Below, one piece after another: positions 42,370 through 51,042 of a stretch of 64,000 nt of DNA. The notes below the pieces were generated by a model. It did not search any database. It had not been told where the DNA came from and worked only from the letters and a program-made list of their open reading frames with translations. The stretch's first letter is position 1. The number at the start of each line of letters is the position of its first letter. The position numbers and the translations under genes were made by a program. Origin of the DNA: Streptomyces roseofulvus (GTDB taxonomy: Bacteria; Actinomycetota; Actinomycetes; Streptomycetales; Streptomycetaceae). The stretch covers positions 1,054,001 to 1,118,000 of the forward strand of contig NZ_BAAAWE010000001.1 of the NCBI RefSeq assembly GCF_039534915.1, given 5' to 3'.

Positions 42370-43551
42370 ATGACCGACGGGCACCACATCGTCGTTCTCG
42401 GCGCCGGCTACACGGGCATGTTCACCGCGATCCGGCTGGCGCACCGCACTCGTCGCACCGCGGGTGTGCGTATCACCCTGGTGAACCCGTCGGGCCGGTT
42501 CGTCGAGCGGCTGCGGATGCATCAGATCGCCGCGGGCCAGGAGCTGGCCGTTCACAAGATCGCGGACCTGCTCGACGGCACCGGTGTCACGTTCGTCCAG
42601 GGTGCGGCCACGGCCCTCGACCCCGAGGCCCGGCGGATCACGGTCGACGGTTCGACGACCCTCGGGTACGACACGCTCGTGTACGCCCTGGGCAGCGCCA
42701 CCGGCACCAGCCGGGTCCCCGGCGCCGAGGCCCACGCGTTCACCCTCGACAGCCCGGAGGTCGCCGGCCGGTTCGCCGCGAGAGTCGCCGAGGTCGCCGC
42801 GGCCGGCGGCACGGTCACCGTCTGCGGCGCCGGCCTGACCGGAATCGAAGCGGCCGCGGAGCTGGCCGAGGCCCACCCGGGGTTGCGCGTGACCTTGATC
42901 GGGACGGAGGAGCCCGGCGCCATGATGGGCGACAAGGCCCGGGGCTACCTCCACCGCGCGCTGAACCGCCTCGGTGTGACCCGCGAGACCGGCGTCCGGG
43001 TCGCGGAGGTTCTGCCCGAGGCCGTCGAGCTCGCCGACGGGCGGCTCCTGCGCTCCGACGCCTGTCTGTGGACCGCCGGTGTCACGGTCTCGGCGCTGGC
43101 CGCCGAGGCGGGCATCGCCACCGACCCCCACGGCCTGATCCTCACCGACGCCACCCTGCGCTCGGTCTCCCACCCGGAGATCCACGCCGTCGGCGACGCC
43201 GCCGCCATCCGCATGGACTTCGGACAGCTGCACGGCTCCTGCCAGAGCGGGCTTCCCACCGCCCAGTACACCGCCGACACCATCGCGCGCCTGGTGCGCG
43301 GCAAGACCGTCCAACCGTTCCGCTTCGGCTACTTCCACCAGCCGATCAGTCTGGGCCGCAAGGACGCGGTCATCCAGTTCACCCGGGCCGACTTCACCCC
43401 GGTCCGCATGCGGCTCACCGGCCGCAGCGCCGTCTGGTACAAGAAGATCGTCAGCGGCAGCCCGCTGATGACCTACCGCTATAGCAAGCGGATGAACCTC
43501 ACCACCCTGGTCTCCAAGGGCGGCCGCGCCACCACGAATTCCTCGGCCTGA
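42370..43551 (+). CDS. NDH-2-like FAD-dependent oxidoreductase
   Basis: A 393-residue flavoprotein of the type-II NADH dehydrogenase/disulfide-reductase fold. The FAD motif is HHIVVLGAGYTGMFTAIRL, the second dinucleotide motif TVCGAGLTGIEAAAELAEAH, and the third FAD motif HPEIHAVGDAAAIRM. It lacks an obvious membrane anchor. Start: CAGGAGGCAGAG then ATG. The pairing with the epimerase-like gene 258 bp downstream resembles the carboxymuconolactone decarboxylase/oxidoreductase/epimerase genes that accompany ECF41 sigma factors, but no sigma gene is present here. Confidence 0.9.
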   Translation: MTDGHHIVVLGAGYTGMFTAIRLAHRTRRTAGVRITLVNPSGRFVERLRMHQIAAGQELAVHKIADLLDGTGVTFVQGAATALDPEARRITVDGSTTLGYDTLVYALGSATGTSRVPGAEAHAFTLDSPEVAGRFAARVAEVAAAGGTVTVCGAGLTGIEAAAELAEAHPGLRVTLIGTEEPGAMMGDKARGYLHRALNRLGVTRETGVRVAEVLPEAVELADGRLLRSDACLWTAGVTVSALAAEAGIATDPHGLILTDATLRSVSHPEIHAVGDAAAIRMDFGQLHGSCQSGLPTAQYTADTIARLVRGKTVQPFRFGYFHQPISLGRKDAVIQFTRADFTPVRMRLTGRSAVWYKKIVSGSPLMTYRYSKRMNLTTLVSKGGRATTNSSA

Positions 43552-43808
43552 CCGGTCGCGCCGACTCTCCCGACCCGGCCGACAGGGCGCCGACCCCACC
43601 GCTCGCGCAGGTCTACGCGGACCCCCCGGGCACCTGGAAGTCCAGGCAGGACCTCGGCCTGGCGGCCACCGAGCCCGTCAAGCGGGGAAGCCCTCGTCTC
43701 GCGGCGCTCCGGACCGGCATCGGCGCGGCCCCGCTCGCCGTGACCCAGTGGCTGTCCTGCCCAGTCCCTCGCCACACGCCCCGACCGCACACTCGACAAG
43801 GAACCGCC

Positions 43809-44732
43809 ATGAGAATCCTGCTCGCCGGCGCCACGGGCGCGATCGGGCAGCCGCTGGTCTCCGCCCTGCAGCAGTCCGGCCACCAGGTGGTGGCTCTCAC
43901 CCGACGCGTCGGCGCGGTCGTCCCCGGCGCCCACGTGGTGCAGGCCGACGTGCTGCACCGCGACCGACTGCTACGCGCCGTGGACGGGCTCTCCATCGAC
44001 GTGGTGATCCACGAGCTGACGGCGCTCGGCAAGCTCCCTGTGAAGCACGCCGACTTGGAGTTGACCAACAGGCTGCGCACGACAGGGACGGCGCACCTGT
44101 TGGAGGCGGCCCGGACCACGGGCGCCGGCCGCTTCATCACCCAGTCGATGGTCCCCGGCTACGGCTACACGGATCACGGCCCGCGGCCGCTCACCGAGAA
44201 TGACGCCTTCGGCCGGTCCCGCGGCGACAAGACCGACCCGGCGGTGGCAGCCCTGTACGACACGGAGCAGCGCGTCTTCCAAGCCACCGGCATCGACGGC
44301 ATCGCTCTTCGCTACGGCGCCTTCTACGGCCTGAGCGCCTCCCAGGGCTTCGTCACCGCGCTCAGGGCAGGCAAGCTCCCCGTCCCGCGAGGAGGCGGCG
44401 GCACCATGGCGTGGATTCACCTGGCCGACGCCGCGGCGGCGACCGTGGCCGCGATCGCCAACGCCACTGCAGGGCAGGCGTACAACATCGTCGACGACTG
44501 TCCCGCGACGTGGGGAGAGATGTTTCGTGCGCACGCCCAAGCAGCCGGCACCCCACCCCCGCGCGCACTGCCCGGCTGGCTGATCCGCCTGACAGCCCCG
44601 TACTTCGCCAGCCTCATGATCGACACATCCCTGCGGATCAGCAACGCCAAGGCGAAGGCCGAACTCGGCTGGAACCCGTACCACCCGGGCTATCACGACG
44701 GCCTGGCACACGACTTCGCAGCGGTTCCGTGA
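43809..44732 (+). CDS. NAD(P)-dependent epimerase/dehydratase-like (extended SDR) protein
   Basis: A 307-residue extended short-chain dehydrogenase. The N-terminal cofactor loop reads MRILLAGATGAIGQPLVSALQQSGH (GxxGxxG). The rest includes RFITQSMVPGYGY (catalytic-type Ser region), ALRYGAFYG and a substrate-side C-terminus LGWNPYHPGYHDGL. The active-site YxxxK is not evident (a Y-D-T-E-Q-R stretch is in its place), as in many atypical SDRs of the NmrA-like type. AAGGAACC precedes the ATG. It may form an operon with the flavoprotein gene upstream. Confidence 0.87.
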   Translation: MRILLAGATGAIGQPLVSALQQSGHQVVALTRRVGAVVPGAHVVQADVLHRDRLLRAVDGLSIDVVIHELTALGKLPVKHADLELTNRLRTTGTAHLLEAARTTGAGRFITQSMVPGYGYTDHGPRPLTENDAFGRSRGDKTDPAVAALYDTEQRVFQATGIDGIALRYGAFYGLSASQGFVTALRAGKLPVPRGGGGTMAWIHLADAAAATVAAIANATAGQAYNIVDDCPATWGEMFRAHAQAAGTPPPRALPGWLIRLTAPYFASLMIDTSLRISNAKAKAELGWNPYHPGYHDGLAHDFAAVP

Positions 44733-45174
44733 GACACCGCAGCCCCGGATCCGCAGGGAAGACAGAGCCCGGCTCGGAGGAACGGTCAGCCCGCCGGCTC
44801 GCGTGCCGTCCCGCCCGCCCCCGCGCCCTCCCCCGTGAGAACGCAGGGGTCGGTCGAACCCCAGTTGTCATGGCACCGACGGGTCGGGAGCTGCCCCGAT
44901 CCTTGAGCCGCAGGAGGGCGCCCTGTGCGCCGTCCCGCCGTCATTCGCGCAGAGTTTCCAGGTCCAGGCGATGCCGAGGCCGGCGGAGACCAGCGAGGTT
45001 TGCGCGGCTGCGGGGTGACGCGTGTCCGGATCAGCCGCGTGGTCCCTCAGGCAGCAGACGAGGCGGTGAGAACCCGGGCCTGACGCTGCCCCGCGCCCTA
45101 CTTCGTGGGATCGAGCGGGACGATGCCGGTGACCTCGTGCAGATCGGGGGACCACTGACAGGACGGTGACCGGC
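44733..45174. other. Gene-poor stretch
   Basis: 442 bp between the epimerase stop and the STAS gene stop. No hairpin terminator, conserved domain or credible start/ribosome binding site was found on either strand. Confidence 0.4.
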
Positions 45175-45639
45175 TCACCTTCGCGAGCGGCTTCCATGCG
45201 ATGGACGGCGGGCCTCCCGGAGCCGGTTTCCCATGGCAGCGGCGGTGGGCGGGCTTGTCTGCTGCCAGGTGGGGGCGGCCGCGTTCAGGAGGTGCTGAAC
45301 AGCCCGGGAGCTGTTGGCGAGGCTGAGGCGGCGGCCGCGCTGGGGCCACCAGTCCAGGACGGCCAGGAGCGCGGAGTCGCAGAAGGTGACCCGGGCGGTG
45401 TCCAGGACGAGGCCGGTGTAGCCGTGATCCGCTGCCGAGGCCAGCAGGGTTCGCAGCGGGCCGGAGCTGTAGTGGTCGATCTCCCCGGTGAGGTGGACAA
45501 CCAGGGTGGAGCCGAGGGTGGTGCAGGAGGCGACGACTATGTCGCCGGGCGCGGCACACGCGCCCGAGTCGTGCACAACAGAAGGAGCGGGGGTGCCGAG
45601 AGGAACGGTCAGTATCGGAGCTGTGCTTGCGGTACTCAC
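45175..45639 (-). CDS. STAS-domain anti-anti-sigma factor-like protein
   Basis: A 154-residue protein with a STAS domain at about residues 40-125: STLVVHLTGEIDHYSSGPLRTLLAS, then GLVLDTARVTFCDSALLAVLDW. The Ser in FCDS is the site phosphorylated by anti-sigma kinases in SpoIIAA/RsbV-type proteins. A 35-residue N-terminal extension and a basic C-terminal tail (REARRPSHGSRSRR) are additional. The start is a GTG with GGAGAAGG upstream. No anti-sigma kinase is encoded nearby, so its partner is elsewhere. Confidence 0.88.
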   Translation of the reverse strand: MSTASTAPILTVPLGTPAPSVVHDSGACAAPGDIVVASCTTLGSTLVVHLTGEIDHYSSGPLRTLLASAADHGYTGLVLDTARVTFCDSALLAVLDWWPQRGRRLSLANSSRAVQHLLNAAAPTWQQTSPPTAAAMGNRLREARRPSHGSRSRR

Positions 45640-46381
45640 GCCTTCTCCAACGCCGCCCGGTCAGCTCCAGGAACGGCACCCGACTCCTCTTCACCCCATG
45701 TGACCAGCAACGATCCCCGAAAAGAGGGAAAGTCTTCCGTCGGTACGCGGAACCGCTTGCCAAGCGCTCTATGGGCAGGACGACTGCACCCGGGCCCGGC
45801 CTGATCCAGGTGCCTCGCGCCGGCGGGCAGCGCCCGTCGGGACCAGCCACGGGCCTCGTCCAGGCGATACCCGTGCAGTCTGGGCTCAGGCTGACGCCGC
45901 CGATCAAGCTCGACTGCATCTTCGTGAGCCCGGCCTCCAAGGACACCTTCGGCGATTCCGCCGCATGCACCGAGGGCATGTCCGACCACCGTCCGTCTCC
46001 TGCACGGTGAGGCAACCTGGGTCAGTCGACGAACTCCGGTCGCTCCGATGGCTGGCGCGTGGAGCAGCGTCGGCGGGAGAGACCTTCCTCGATCGCTGTG
46101 GCCGGAATGGCCTTTCTCGTCCTGAACAGTTGCAGGTCAGGATCGCGTGGATGGCTTGGACGATGGTGCCGATGCGGCGGGTGGAGCGTCGGGCCCCGCG
46201 GAGGATCCGCCAGGACTTCAGCTGCGCGAAGGCCCGTTCCTCGGGAGCTCCGTCTTCCCGGAAAAGGACCCCAAGAAGGTTCTCGATCTGACGGGTGAGG
46301 CATGGGCCAGGCCGGGCTCCCCTCCGCGGGTGCCGGCGTGGGGTGCTCGCCGCACGGCGAGCACCCCACGCCCTTTTCCCC
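45640..46381. other. Gene-poor stretch carrying a transposase fragment
   Basis: 742 bp with no intact gene. The upstream region of the STAS gene lies at its left end, and the IS5-type transposase fragment (46120-46248) in its right half. A short perfect inverted repeat (GGGTGCTCGCCG/CGGCGAGCACCC, about 46341-46367) near the right end can form a hairpin downstream of the orphan gene's stop and may be its terminator. Confidence 0.5.
46120..46248 (-). mobile_element. IS5-family transposase C-terminal fragment
   Basis: Read on the minus strand, the segment encodes APEERAFAQLKSWRILRGAR followed by RSTRRIGTIVQAIHAILTCN. This is the typical end of IS5-type DDE transposases (EERAFAQLKxWRIL with the catalytic Glu region, then GTIVxAIHxLLTC). 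The upstream catalytic parts and the terminal inverted repeats are missing, and the frame runs past the normal stop. It is therefore a dead remnant. Confidence 0.75.
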
Positions 46382-46876
46382 TCAAGCGATCCCGTAGAAC
46401 TTTACGCCCGTGACGGGATTAACAAATTCCTTGGTGGACGTTCCGAAATTCGCTACCGTTTCCGGATGGCGCAATTTCACCTCGCCGGTAAATTCAGCCA
46501 GAACACTCTCAGCCCTCCTCAGATGCAGACGAACATCTTCCGGGCTGCACTCCAGGAAAAGGCGACGCCAGCTTTCGGCGAACTCGCCAACCGGGGCTGG
46601 CCATGCCGCCGAGCCGGGGATCGGATCCATGTCCAGCCAGCGGGAGATCTCGTCCCTTGCGAAATCAACCCTCAGATCCGCGGCAGACATCACTCCATGT
46701 CGAGCCATAGCCAGACGCATAGCCTCCGCAAGAGCTGTGGACAGGAACTCACTGTTCCCATCGTCGTAGCCCCAGCTGGCTACCCCTCCTGCGCGCATCA
46801 GGCAGTCATCGAAGGGATCACGTCGGCCGTTCTCATTGCGATACTGGTTGACAAATTCCTGCACACCGCTGCTCAA
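46382..46876 (-). CDS. Orphan hypothetical protein of lower GC
   Basis: A 164-residue acidic cytosolic protein (SSGVQEFVNQYRNENGRRDPFDD ... GTSTKEFVNPVTGVKFYGIA). The TTG start has GGGAG seven bases upstream. Its gene is visibly less GC-rich than its neighbours (third positions include many A/T, e.g. AAATTT-like stretches), a sign of recent transfer. No domain is recognised. Size and setting (next to IS and gene remnants) are compatible with an immunity or other accessory protein, but nothing proves it. Confidence 0.7.
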   Translation of the reverse strand: MSSGVQEFVNQYRNENGRRDPFDDCLMRAGGVASWGYDDGNSEFLSTALAEAMRLAMARHGVMSAADLRVDFARDEISRWLDMDPIPGSAAWPAPVGEFAESWRRLFLECSPEDVRLHLRRAESVLAEFTGEVKLRHPETVANFGTSTKEFVNPVTGVKFYGIA

Positions 46877-47000
46877 TCAACTCTCCCTCGGCACCCGCAC
46901 CGCTCCGTTACCACCAGACCCGAATGCTAAGCCTCTACGCCGAACTCACCCTGGAACGATCAGGTGGAATCCGAGCGCAGTCCCAGGGCGCTGTGCTGAA

Positions 47001-47606
47001 TCACGCCAGCCGGGGCAACAGCAGAGCGTGATCTTCGACGGGCCAGCTCCACCAGCCTCGACGCGCCGCGCCACCGGTGCCCGAGTACCGGAGCACCTCG
47101 CCCGTCGTCGTGCGGGCCAGCAGGTCCACCTTGCCGTCGGAGTCGATGTCGCCGATCGACAGCAGTCGGTCGTAGACGTTCCACCCGCCGCCGATCCGCG
47201 TGCGGCTGGCGAACGGCGCCTTGTAGTCGCCCGTGCCTTTGTAGAGCCACAGGACGCCGGTCTTGTCGCGGGCGACGATGTCGGCCCTGCTGTCGCCGGT
47301 CAGGTCGCGCTGTCCCGCGAGCTGGTCGTACGCGTTCCACCCGCCGCCGACCCGCGTGCGGGTGGTGAGGCTGCCGCCCGGATAGCCCAGGTAGCTCCAC
47401 AGCACGCCGGCCGTGTCGCGGCCGATCAGGTCGGCCCCCTTCGCCCCGCCGAGGTGGCCGGGCGACAGGACCTCGGGGTAGATGTTCCAGCCCTTGCCGA
47501 CGGTCTTCGCCGACAGCCAGGAGCCGCCGACGACACCGTCGAAGTCCAGCCGACCGTTCTTGACGAGCACCCCCCTGAGGCCGGCCCGTCGTCGTTCGAC
47601 ATTCAT
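47001..47606 (-). CDS. FG-GAP/VCBS-repeat protein, probably a headless fragment
   Basis: 201 codons from an ATG at 47606. They contain three to four FG-GAP-like repeats of about 45-50 residues: ADLIGRDTAGVLWSYLGYPG, RADIVARDKTGVLWLYKGTG and KVDLLARTTTGEVLRYSGTG, alternating with RVGGGWNAYDQL / RIGGGWNVYDRL and Ca-loop-like DIDSDGKVD. Intact relatives are secreted and usually longer, with a signal peptide and often a catalytic domain; neither is present here. The upstream frame is not signal-like. Most likely the C-terminal part of a broken secreted protein. Confidence 0.65.
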   Translation of the reverse strand: MNVERRRAGLRGVLVKNGRLDFDGVVGGSWLSAKTVGKGWNIYPEVLSPGHLGGAKGADLIGRDTAGVLWSYLGYPGGSLTTRTRVGGGWNAYDQLAGQRDLTGDSRADIVARDKTGVLWLYKGTGDYKAPFASRTRIGGGWNVYDRLLSIGDIDSDGKVDLLARTTTGEVLRYSGTGGAARRGWWSWPVEDHALLLPRLA

Positions 47607-47827
47607 CGGGATCCCGCCCCTGCTCGTCCCGTTCCGCCTCTCCGACCTCGACGGCCCCCAGGGTTGCCCCTCGACGGGCACTTTCCCGGACGCGTGCGCA
47701 ACCCCCTGCGCGGAGCACGTGTCGGTTGACCGACGCGGCCTGGGGGTGTTCCGTGAACACCCGTCCGACCCGTCGCGAGGCGAACGGATACAATGCGCGG
47801 GACAGCGGCCCGGTCGGGGAGGCAAGC

Positions 47828-49036
47828 GTGACCGACACCAGCGACACCCGTCCCACCGAGGGTGAAGCGCCCCTGCGGCGGCAGAGCCGGCTGCAGCGCC
47901 TGATGCGTTACGTCCCCCTGATCGCCCCGGTCCTCCTGTTCGCCGTGCCCTGCTGGGTGCTCCTGTACGGCGGCCAGAACTGGCCGCTGCCCGCCACCCT
48001 GCTCGGCACCGCCCTGTTCGTCCTCGGTCTCGTCGGGATGCCGTTCGCGATGGCGCGCGGCCACGGACGGCGTCAGCAGGACCGGGCGGCGATCGTCGGC
48101 GACACCCTGCTGGGCGCGAGCTGGATCCTGTTCACCTGGTCCGTCCTGCTCGGCGTCCTCCTACGGCTCGTCCTGACCGTGGCCGGCGTCGGAGAGAGCC
48201 AGGACCGGGCCCGGATCGTCGCCTGGGCCGTCCTCGGCGTCACCGCCGTCCTGCTCGCCTGGGGGTACGCCGAGGCCCGCCGCGTTCCCCGCGTACGCCG
48301 ACTCGACGTGCGGCTCCCGCGGCTGGGTCCCGGCCTCGACGGCTTCCGCGTCGCCCTCGTCACCGACACCCACTACGGCCCCCTGGACCGCGCCCGCTGG
48401 TCGGCACGGGTGTGCGAGACGGTGAACACCCTGGAGGCCGACCTGGTCTGCCACACCGGTGACATCGCGGACGGCACAGCCGAACGCCGCCGCGCCCAGG
48501 CCGCACCGCTCGGCACCGTGCGGGCGACCCGGGCCCGTGTGTACGTCACCGGCAACCACGAGTACTACAGCGAGGCCCAGGGCTGGGTCGACCTGATGGA
48601 CGAGCTGGGCTGGCAGCCGCTCCGCAACCGCCATCTGCTGTTGGAAAACGGAGGCGACATCCTCGTGGTCGCCGGCGTGGACGACGTCACCGCCGAGTCC
48701 TCCGGGCTCGCGGGCCACCGCGCCCACCTCGCCGGAGCCCTCCAGGGCGCCGATCCCGACCTGCCCGTGCTGCTCCTGGCCCACCAGCCCAAGTTCGTCG
48801 ACCAGGCAGCGGCCGCCGGCATCGACCTCCAACTCTCCGGCCACACCCACGGCGGCCAGATCTGGCCCTTCCACCACCTGGTCCGCATCGACCAGCCCGC
48901 CGTCGCCGGCCTGAGCCACCACGGCGCCCGCACCCTCCTCTACACCAGCCGCGGCACCGGCTTCTGGGGCCCACCCTTCCGCGTCTTCGCCCCCAGCGAG
49001 ATCACCCTGCTCATCCTCCGCTCCCCGCAGCACTGA
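47828..49036 (+). CDS. Membrane-anchored metallophosphoesterase (YkuE/YaeI-like)
   Basis: A 402-residue protein. About four to five TM helices (residues about 28-46, 52-70, 88-110, 125-145) are followed by a calcineurin-like phosphoesterase domain (about 160-400) with every metal ligand motif: TDTHYG, HTGDIAD, GNHEYY, LAHQPKF and SGHTHGGQIWP. The GTG start follows GGGGAGG. Relatives hydrolyse phosphodiester/phospholipid-type substrates in the membrane (YaeI: UDP-DAGn-type pyrophosphate bonds); the substrate here is unknown. Confidence 0.9.
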   Translation: MTDTSDTRPTEGEAPLRRQSRLQRLMRYVPLIAPVLLFAVPCWVLLYGGQNWPLPATLLGTALFVLGLVGMPFAMARGHGRRQQDRAAIVGDTLLGASWILFTWSVLLGVLLRLVLTVAGVGESQDRARIVAWAVLGVTAVLLAWGYAEARRVPRVRRLDVRLPRLGPGLDGFRVALVTDTHYGPLDRARWSARVCETVNTLEADLVCHTGDIADGTAERRRAQAAPLGTVRATRARVYVTGNHEYYSEAQGWVDLMDELGWQPLRNRHLLLENGGDILVVAGVDDVTAESSGLAGHRAHLAGALQGADPDLPVLLLAHQPKFVDQAAAAGIDLQLSGHTHGGQIWPFHHLVRIDQPAVAGLSHHGARTLLYTSRGTGFWGPPFRVFAPSEITLLILRSPQH

Positions 49037-49433
49037 ACCGACCGATACGTTCCGCCGGACCGGAGCGGGCCGAAGGCTCCGCTGGCAGGGTCAGTCCAGC
49101 GATGACGGCGTCGCGGTCGCGGTCGATGCCCGCGGTCCCGAGGCGCCGCAGGAGACCTACCGACAGAGGATCAGTCACCTGCGGCCGCGCCGCACCGGTG
49201 CGCGACCGCGCCCCCAAGCGGATAATTGCGCCATCATGCACAGGTGCAAAGCGCACCCAGTCCAACCCACCCCTGACGGTTGATCAGGAAAGTCGGCAAC
49301 AGGTCGGCGTCAGTACCGCCCGAGACCGCTCCCGAACGCCATGAACCGCCGAGATCAACAATTGATCTCACTCGCTCTCACCTGCAAAAAGCCTGCTCAG
49401 TCACCTACCTGCCAGCCTCACCAGGAGGTATCC
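49037..49433. promoter_or_regulatory. Upstream region of dhaKLM
   Basis: 397 bp without a gene, containing the dha promoter. The clearest element is the inverted repeat at 49351-49369 (listed separately). A near copy of one half, TTGATC, occurs around 49282. Part of the left end is GC-rich with no features. Confidence 0.45.
49351..49369. promoter_or_regulatory. Inverted repeat GAGATCAA-CAA-TTGATCTC, candidate dha operator
   Basis: Perfect 8-bp arms (49351-49358 and 49362-49369) around a 3-base centre, 64 bp upstream of dhaK's start. This is a typical size and position for a dimeric repressor or activator site. No regulator gene for dha is adjacent, so the binding protein is unknown. Confidence 0.6.
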
Positions 49434-50426
49434 ATGAGGATGCTGATCAACGTGCCCGAGACCGTCGTCGCCGATGCCCTGCGGGGGCTGGCCGCCGCGC
49501 ATCCCGAGTTGACCGTGGACGTGGAGCGGCGGGTGGTGGTGCGGAGGGACGCGCCGGTGGCGGGGAAGGTCGCGCTGGTGTCGGGGGGCGGGTCGGGGCA
49601 CGAGCCGCTGCATGCCGGGTTCGTGGGGCCGGGGATGCTGGACGGGGCCTGTCCCGGGGAGGTGTTCACGTCGCCCGTGCCGGATCAGATGGTGCGGGCC
49701 GCGGCCGCCGTGGACAGCGGTGCGGGGGTGCTGTTCGTGGTGAAGAACTACACCGGGGACGTGCTGAACTTCGAGATGGCCGCCGAACTCGCCGAGGACG
49801 AGGGCATCCAGGTGGCCAAGGTGCTCGTCGACGACGACGTCGCGGTGACCGACAGCCTGTACACGGCGGGGCGGCGCGGTACCGGGGCCACGCTCTTCGT
49901 GGAGAAGCTGGCCGGGGCGGCGGCGGAGGAGGGCGCGCCGCTGGAGCGGGTGGAGGCGCTGGCCCGGCGGGTGGTCGCGCGGTCGCGGTCGTTCGGGGTC
50001 GCTCTGAGCGCGTGCAGCACGCCGGCGAAGGGCGGTCCGACCTTCGACCTGCCGCCGGGGGAACTGGAGTTGGGCGTCGGTATCCACGGCGAGCCGGGGC
50101 GGGAGCGGCGCGGCATGATGACCGCGCGGGAGATCGCCGAGGTCGCCGTGGACGCCGTCCTGGACGACCTGCGGCCGTCGGATCCGGTACTGCTGCTGGT
50201 GAACGGGATGGGCGGGACGCCGCTGCTGGAGCTGTACGGGTTCAACGCCGAGGTGCGGCGGGTGCTGGACGCGCGGCGGGTGCCGGTGGCGCGGACGCTG
50301 GTCGGGAACTACGTGACCTCCCTCGACATGGCGGGCTGCTCGGTGACGCTGTGCGCCGCGGACGAGGAGCTGCTGCGGCTCTGGGACGCGCCGGTGGCGA
50401 CGGCCGCGCTGCGCTGGGGCCGGTGA
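49434..50426 (+). CDS. dhaK: PTS-dependent dihydroxyacetone kinase, substrate-binding subunit DhaK
   Basis: A 330-residue DhaK. The His that binds dihydroxyacetone covalently is H218 (GVGIHGEPG), at the same number as in E. coli. H56 (GSGHEP) and D109 (NYTGDVLNFEMA) complete the active site. GGGSGHEPLHAGFVGPGMLDGA is the family signature. The start has a near-perfect AGGAGGTATCC. First gene of dhaKLM, which converts dihydroxyacetone to dihydroxyacetone phosphate with phosphate from the PTS. Confidence 0.96.
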   Translation: MRMLINVPETVVADALRGLAAAHPELTVDVERRVVVRRDAPVAGKVALVSGGGSGHEPLHAGFVGPGMLDGACPGEVFTSPVPDQMVRAAAAVDSGAGVLFVVKNYTGDVLNFEMAAELAEDEGIQVAKVLVDDDVAVTDSLYTAGRRGTGATLFVEKLAGAAAEEGAPLERVEALARRVVARSRSFGVALSACSTPAKGGPTFDLPPGELELGVGIHGEPGRERRGMMTAREIAEVAVDAVLDDLRPSDPVLLLVNGMGGTPLLELYGFNAEVRRVLDARRVPVARTLVGNYVTSLDMAGCSVTLCAADEELLRLWDAPVATAALRWGR

Positions 50427-50433
50427 GCGGGCG

Positions 50434-51042
50434 ATGACGGAGACGTACGGGGCCGACGCGGCGGTGCGGTGGATGGCGGCGGTCGCGGCCGCGGTGGAGC
50501 GGGAGGCCGGGCGGCTCACCGAGCTGGACGCGGCGATCGGCGACGCGGACCACGGGGCCAATCTGAAGCGCGGATTCGCCGCCGTGGCCGCGACGCTGGC
50601 GGAGGAGCCGCCCGCCACGCCGGGCGCGGTCCTGGTGACCGCCGGGCGGGAGCTGATCTCCACGGTGGGCGGGGCCTCCGGGCCGCTGTACGGGACGCTG
50701 CTGCGGCGGGCGGGCAAGGCGCTCGGCGACGCCGGGGAGGTCACCCGGGACGAGCTCGCGGACGCGCTGGAGGCCGGGGTCGCCGCGGTCGGGCAGCTCG
50801 GCGGGGCCGTGCCGGGCGACAAGACGATGCTGGACGCGCTGACGCCGGCCGTCGCGGGCCTGCGCGAGTCGTTCGCGGCGGCGGCGCGTGCCGCCGAGGA
50901 GGGCGCGCTGGCGACCGTCCCGCTGCGGGCGCGCAAGGGCCGGGCCAGTTATCTCGGTGAACGGTCGGTCGGGCACCAGGATCCGGGGGCGACGTCCTCG
51001 GCGCTGCTGTTCGCGGCGCTGGCGGAGGTGACGGCCGGATGA
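50434..51042 (+). CDS. dhaL: Dihydroxyacetone kinase ADP-binding subunit DhaL
   Basis: A 202-residue DhaL carrying a tightly bound ADP coenzyme. The magnesium-coordinating aspartates are seen in LTELDAAIGDADHG (D32, D37, D39). The nucleotide loops are VGGASGPLYGTLLRRAG and GAVPGDKTMLDAL, and the end RASYLGERSVGHQDPGA is the family signature. It starts 7 bp after dhaK and overlaps dhaM by four bases. Confidence 0.95.
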   Translation: MTETYGADAAVRWMAAVAAAVEREAGRLTELDAAIGDADHGANLKRGFAAVAATLAEEPPATPGAVLVTAGRELISTVGGASGPLYGTLLRRAGKALGDAGEVTRDELADALEAGVAAVGQLGGAVPGDKTMLDALTPAVAGLRESFAAAARAAEEGALATVPLRARKGRASYLGERSVGHQDPGATSSALLFAALAEVTAG

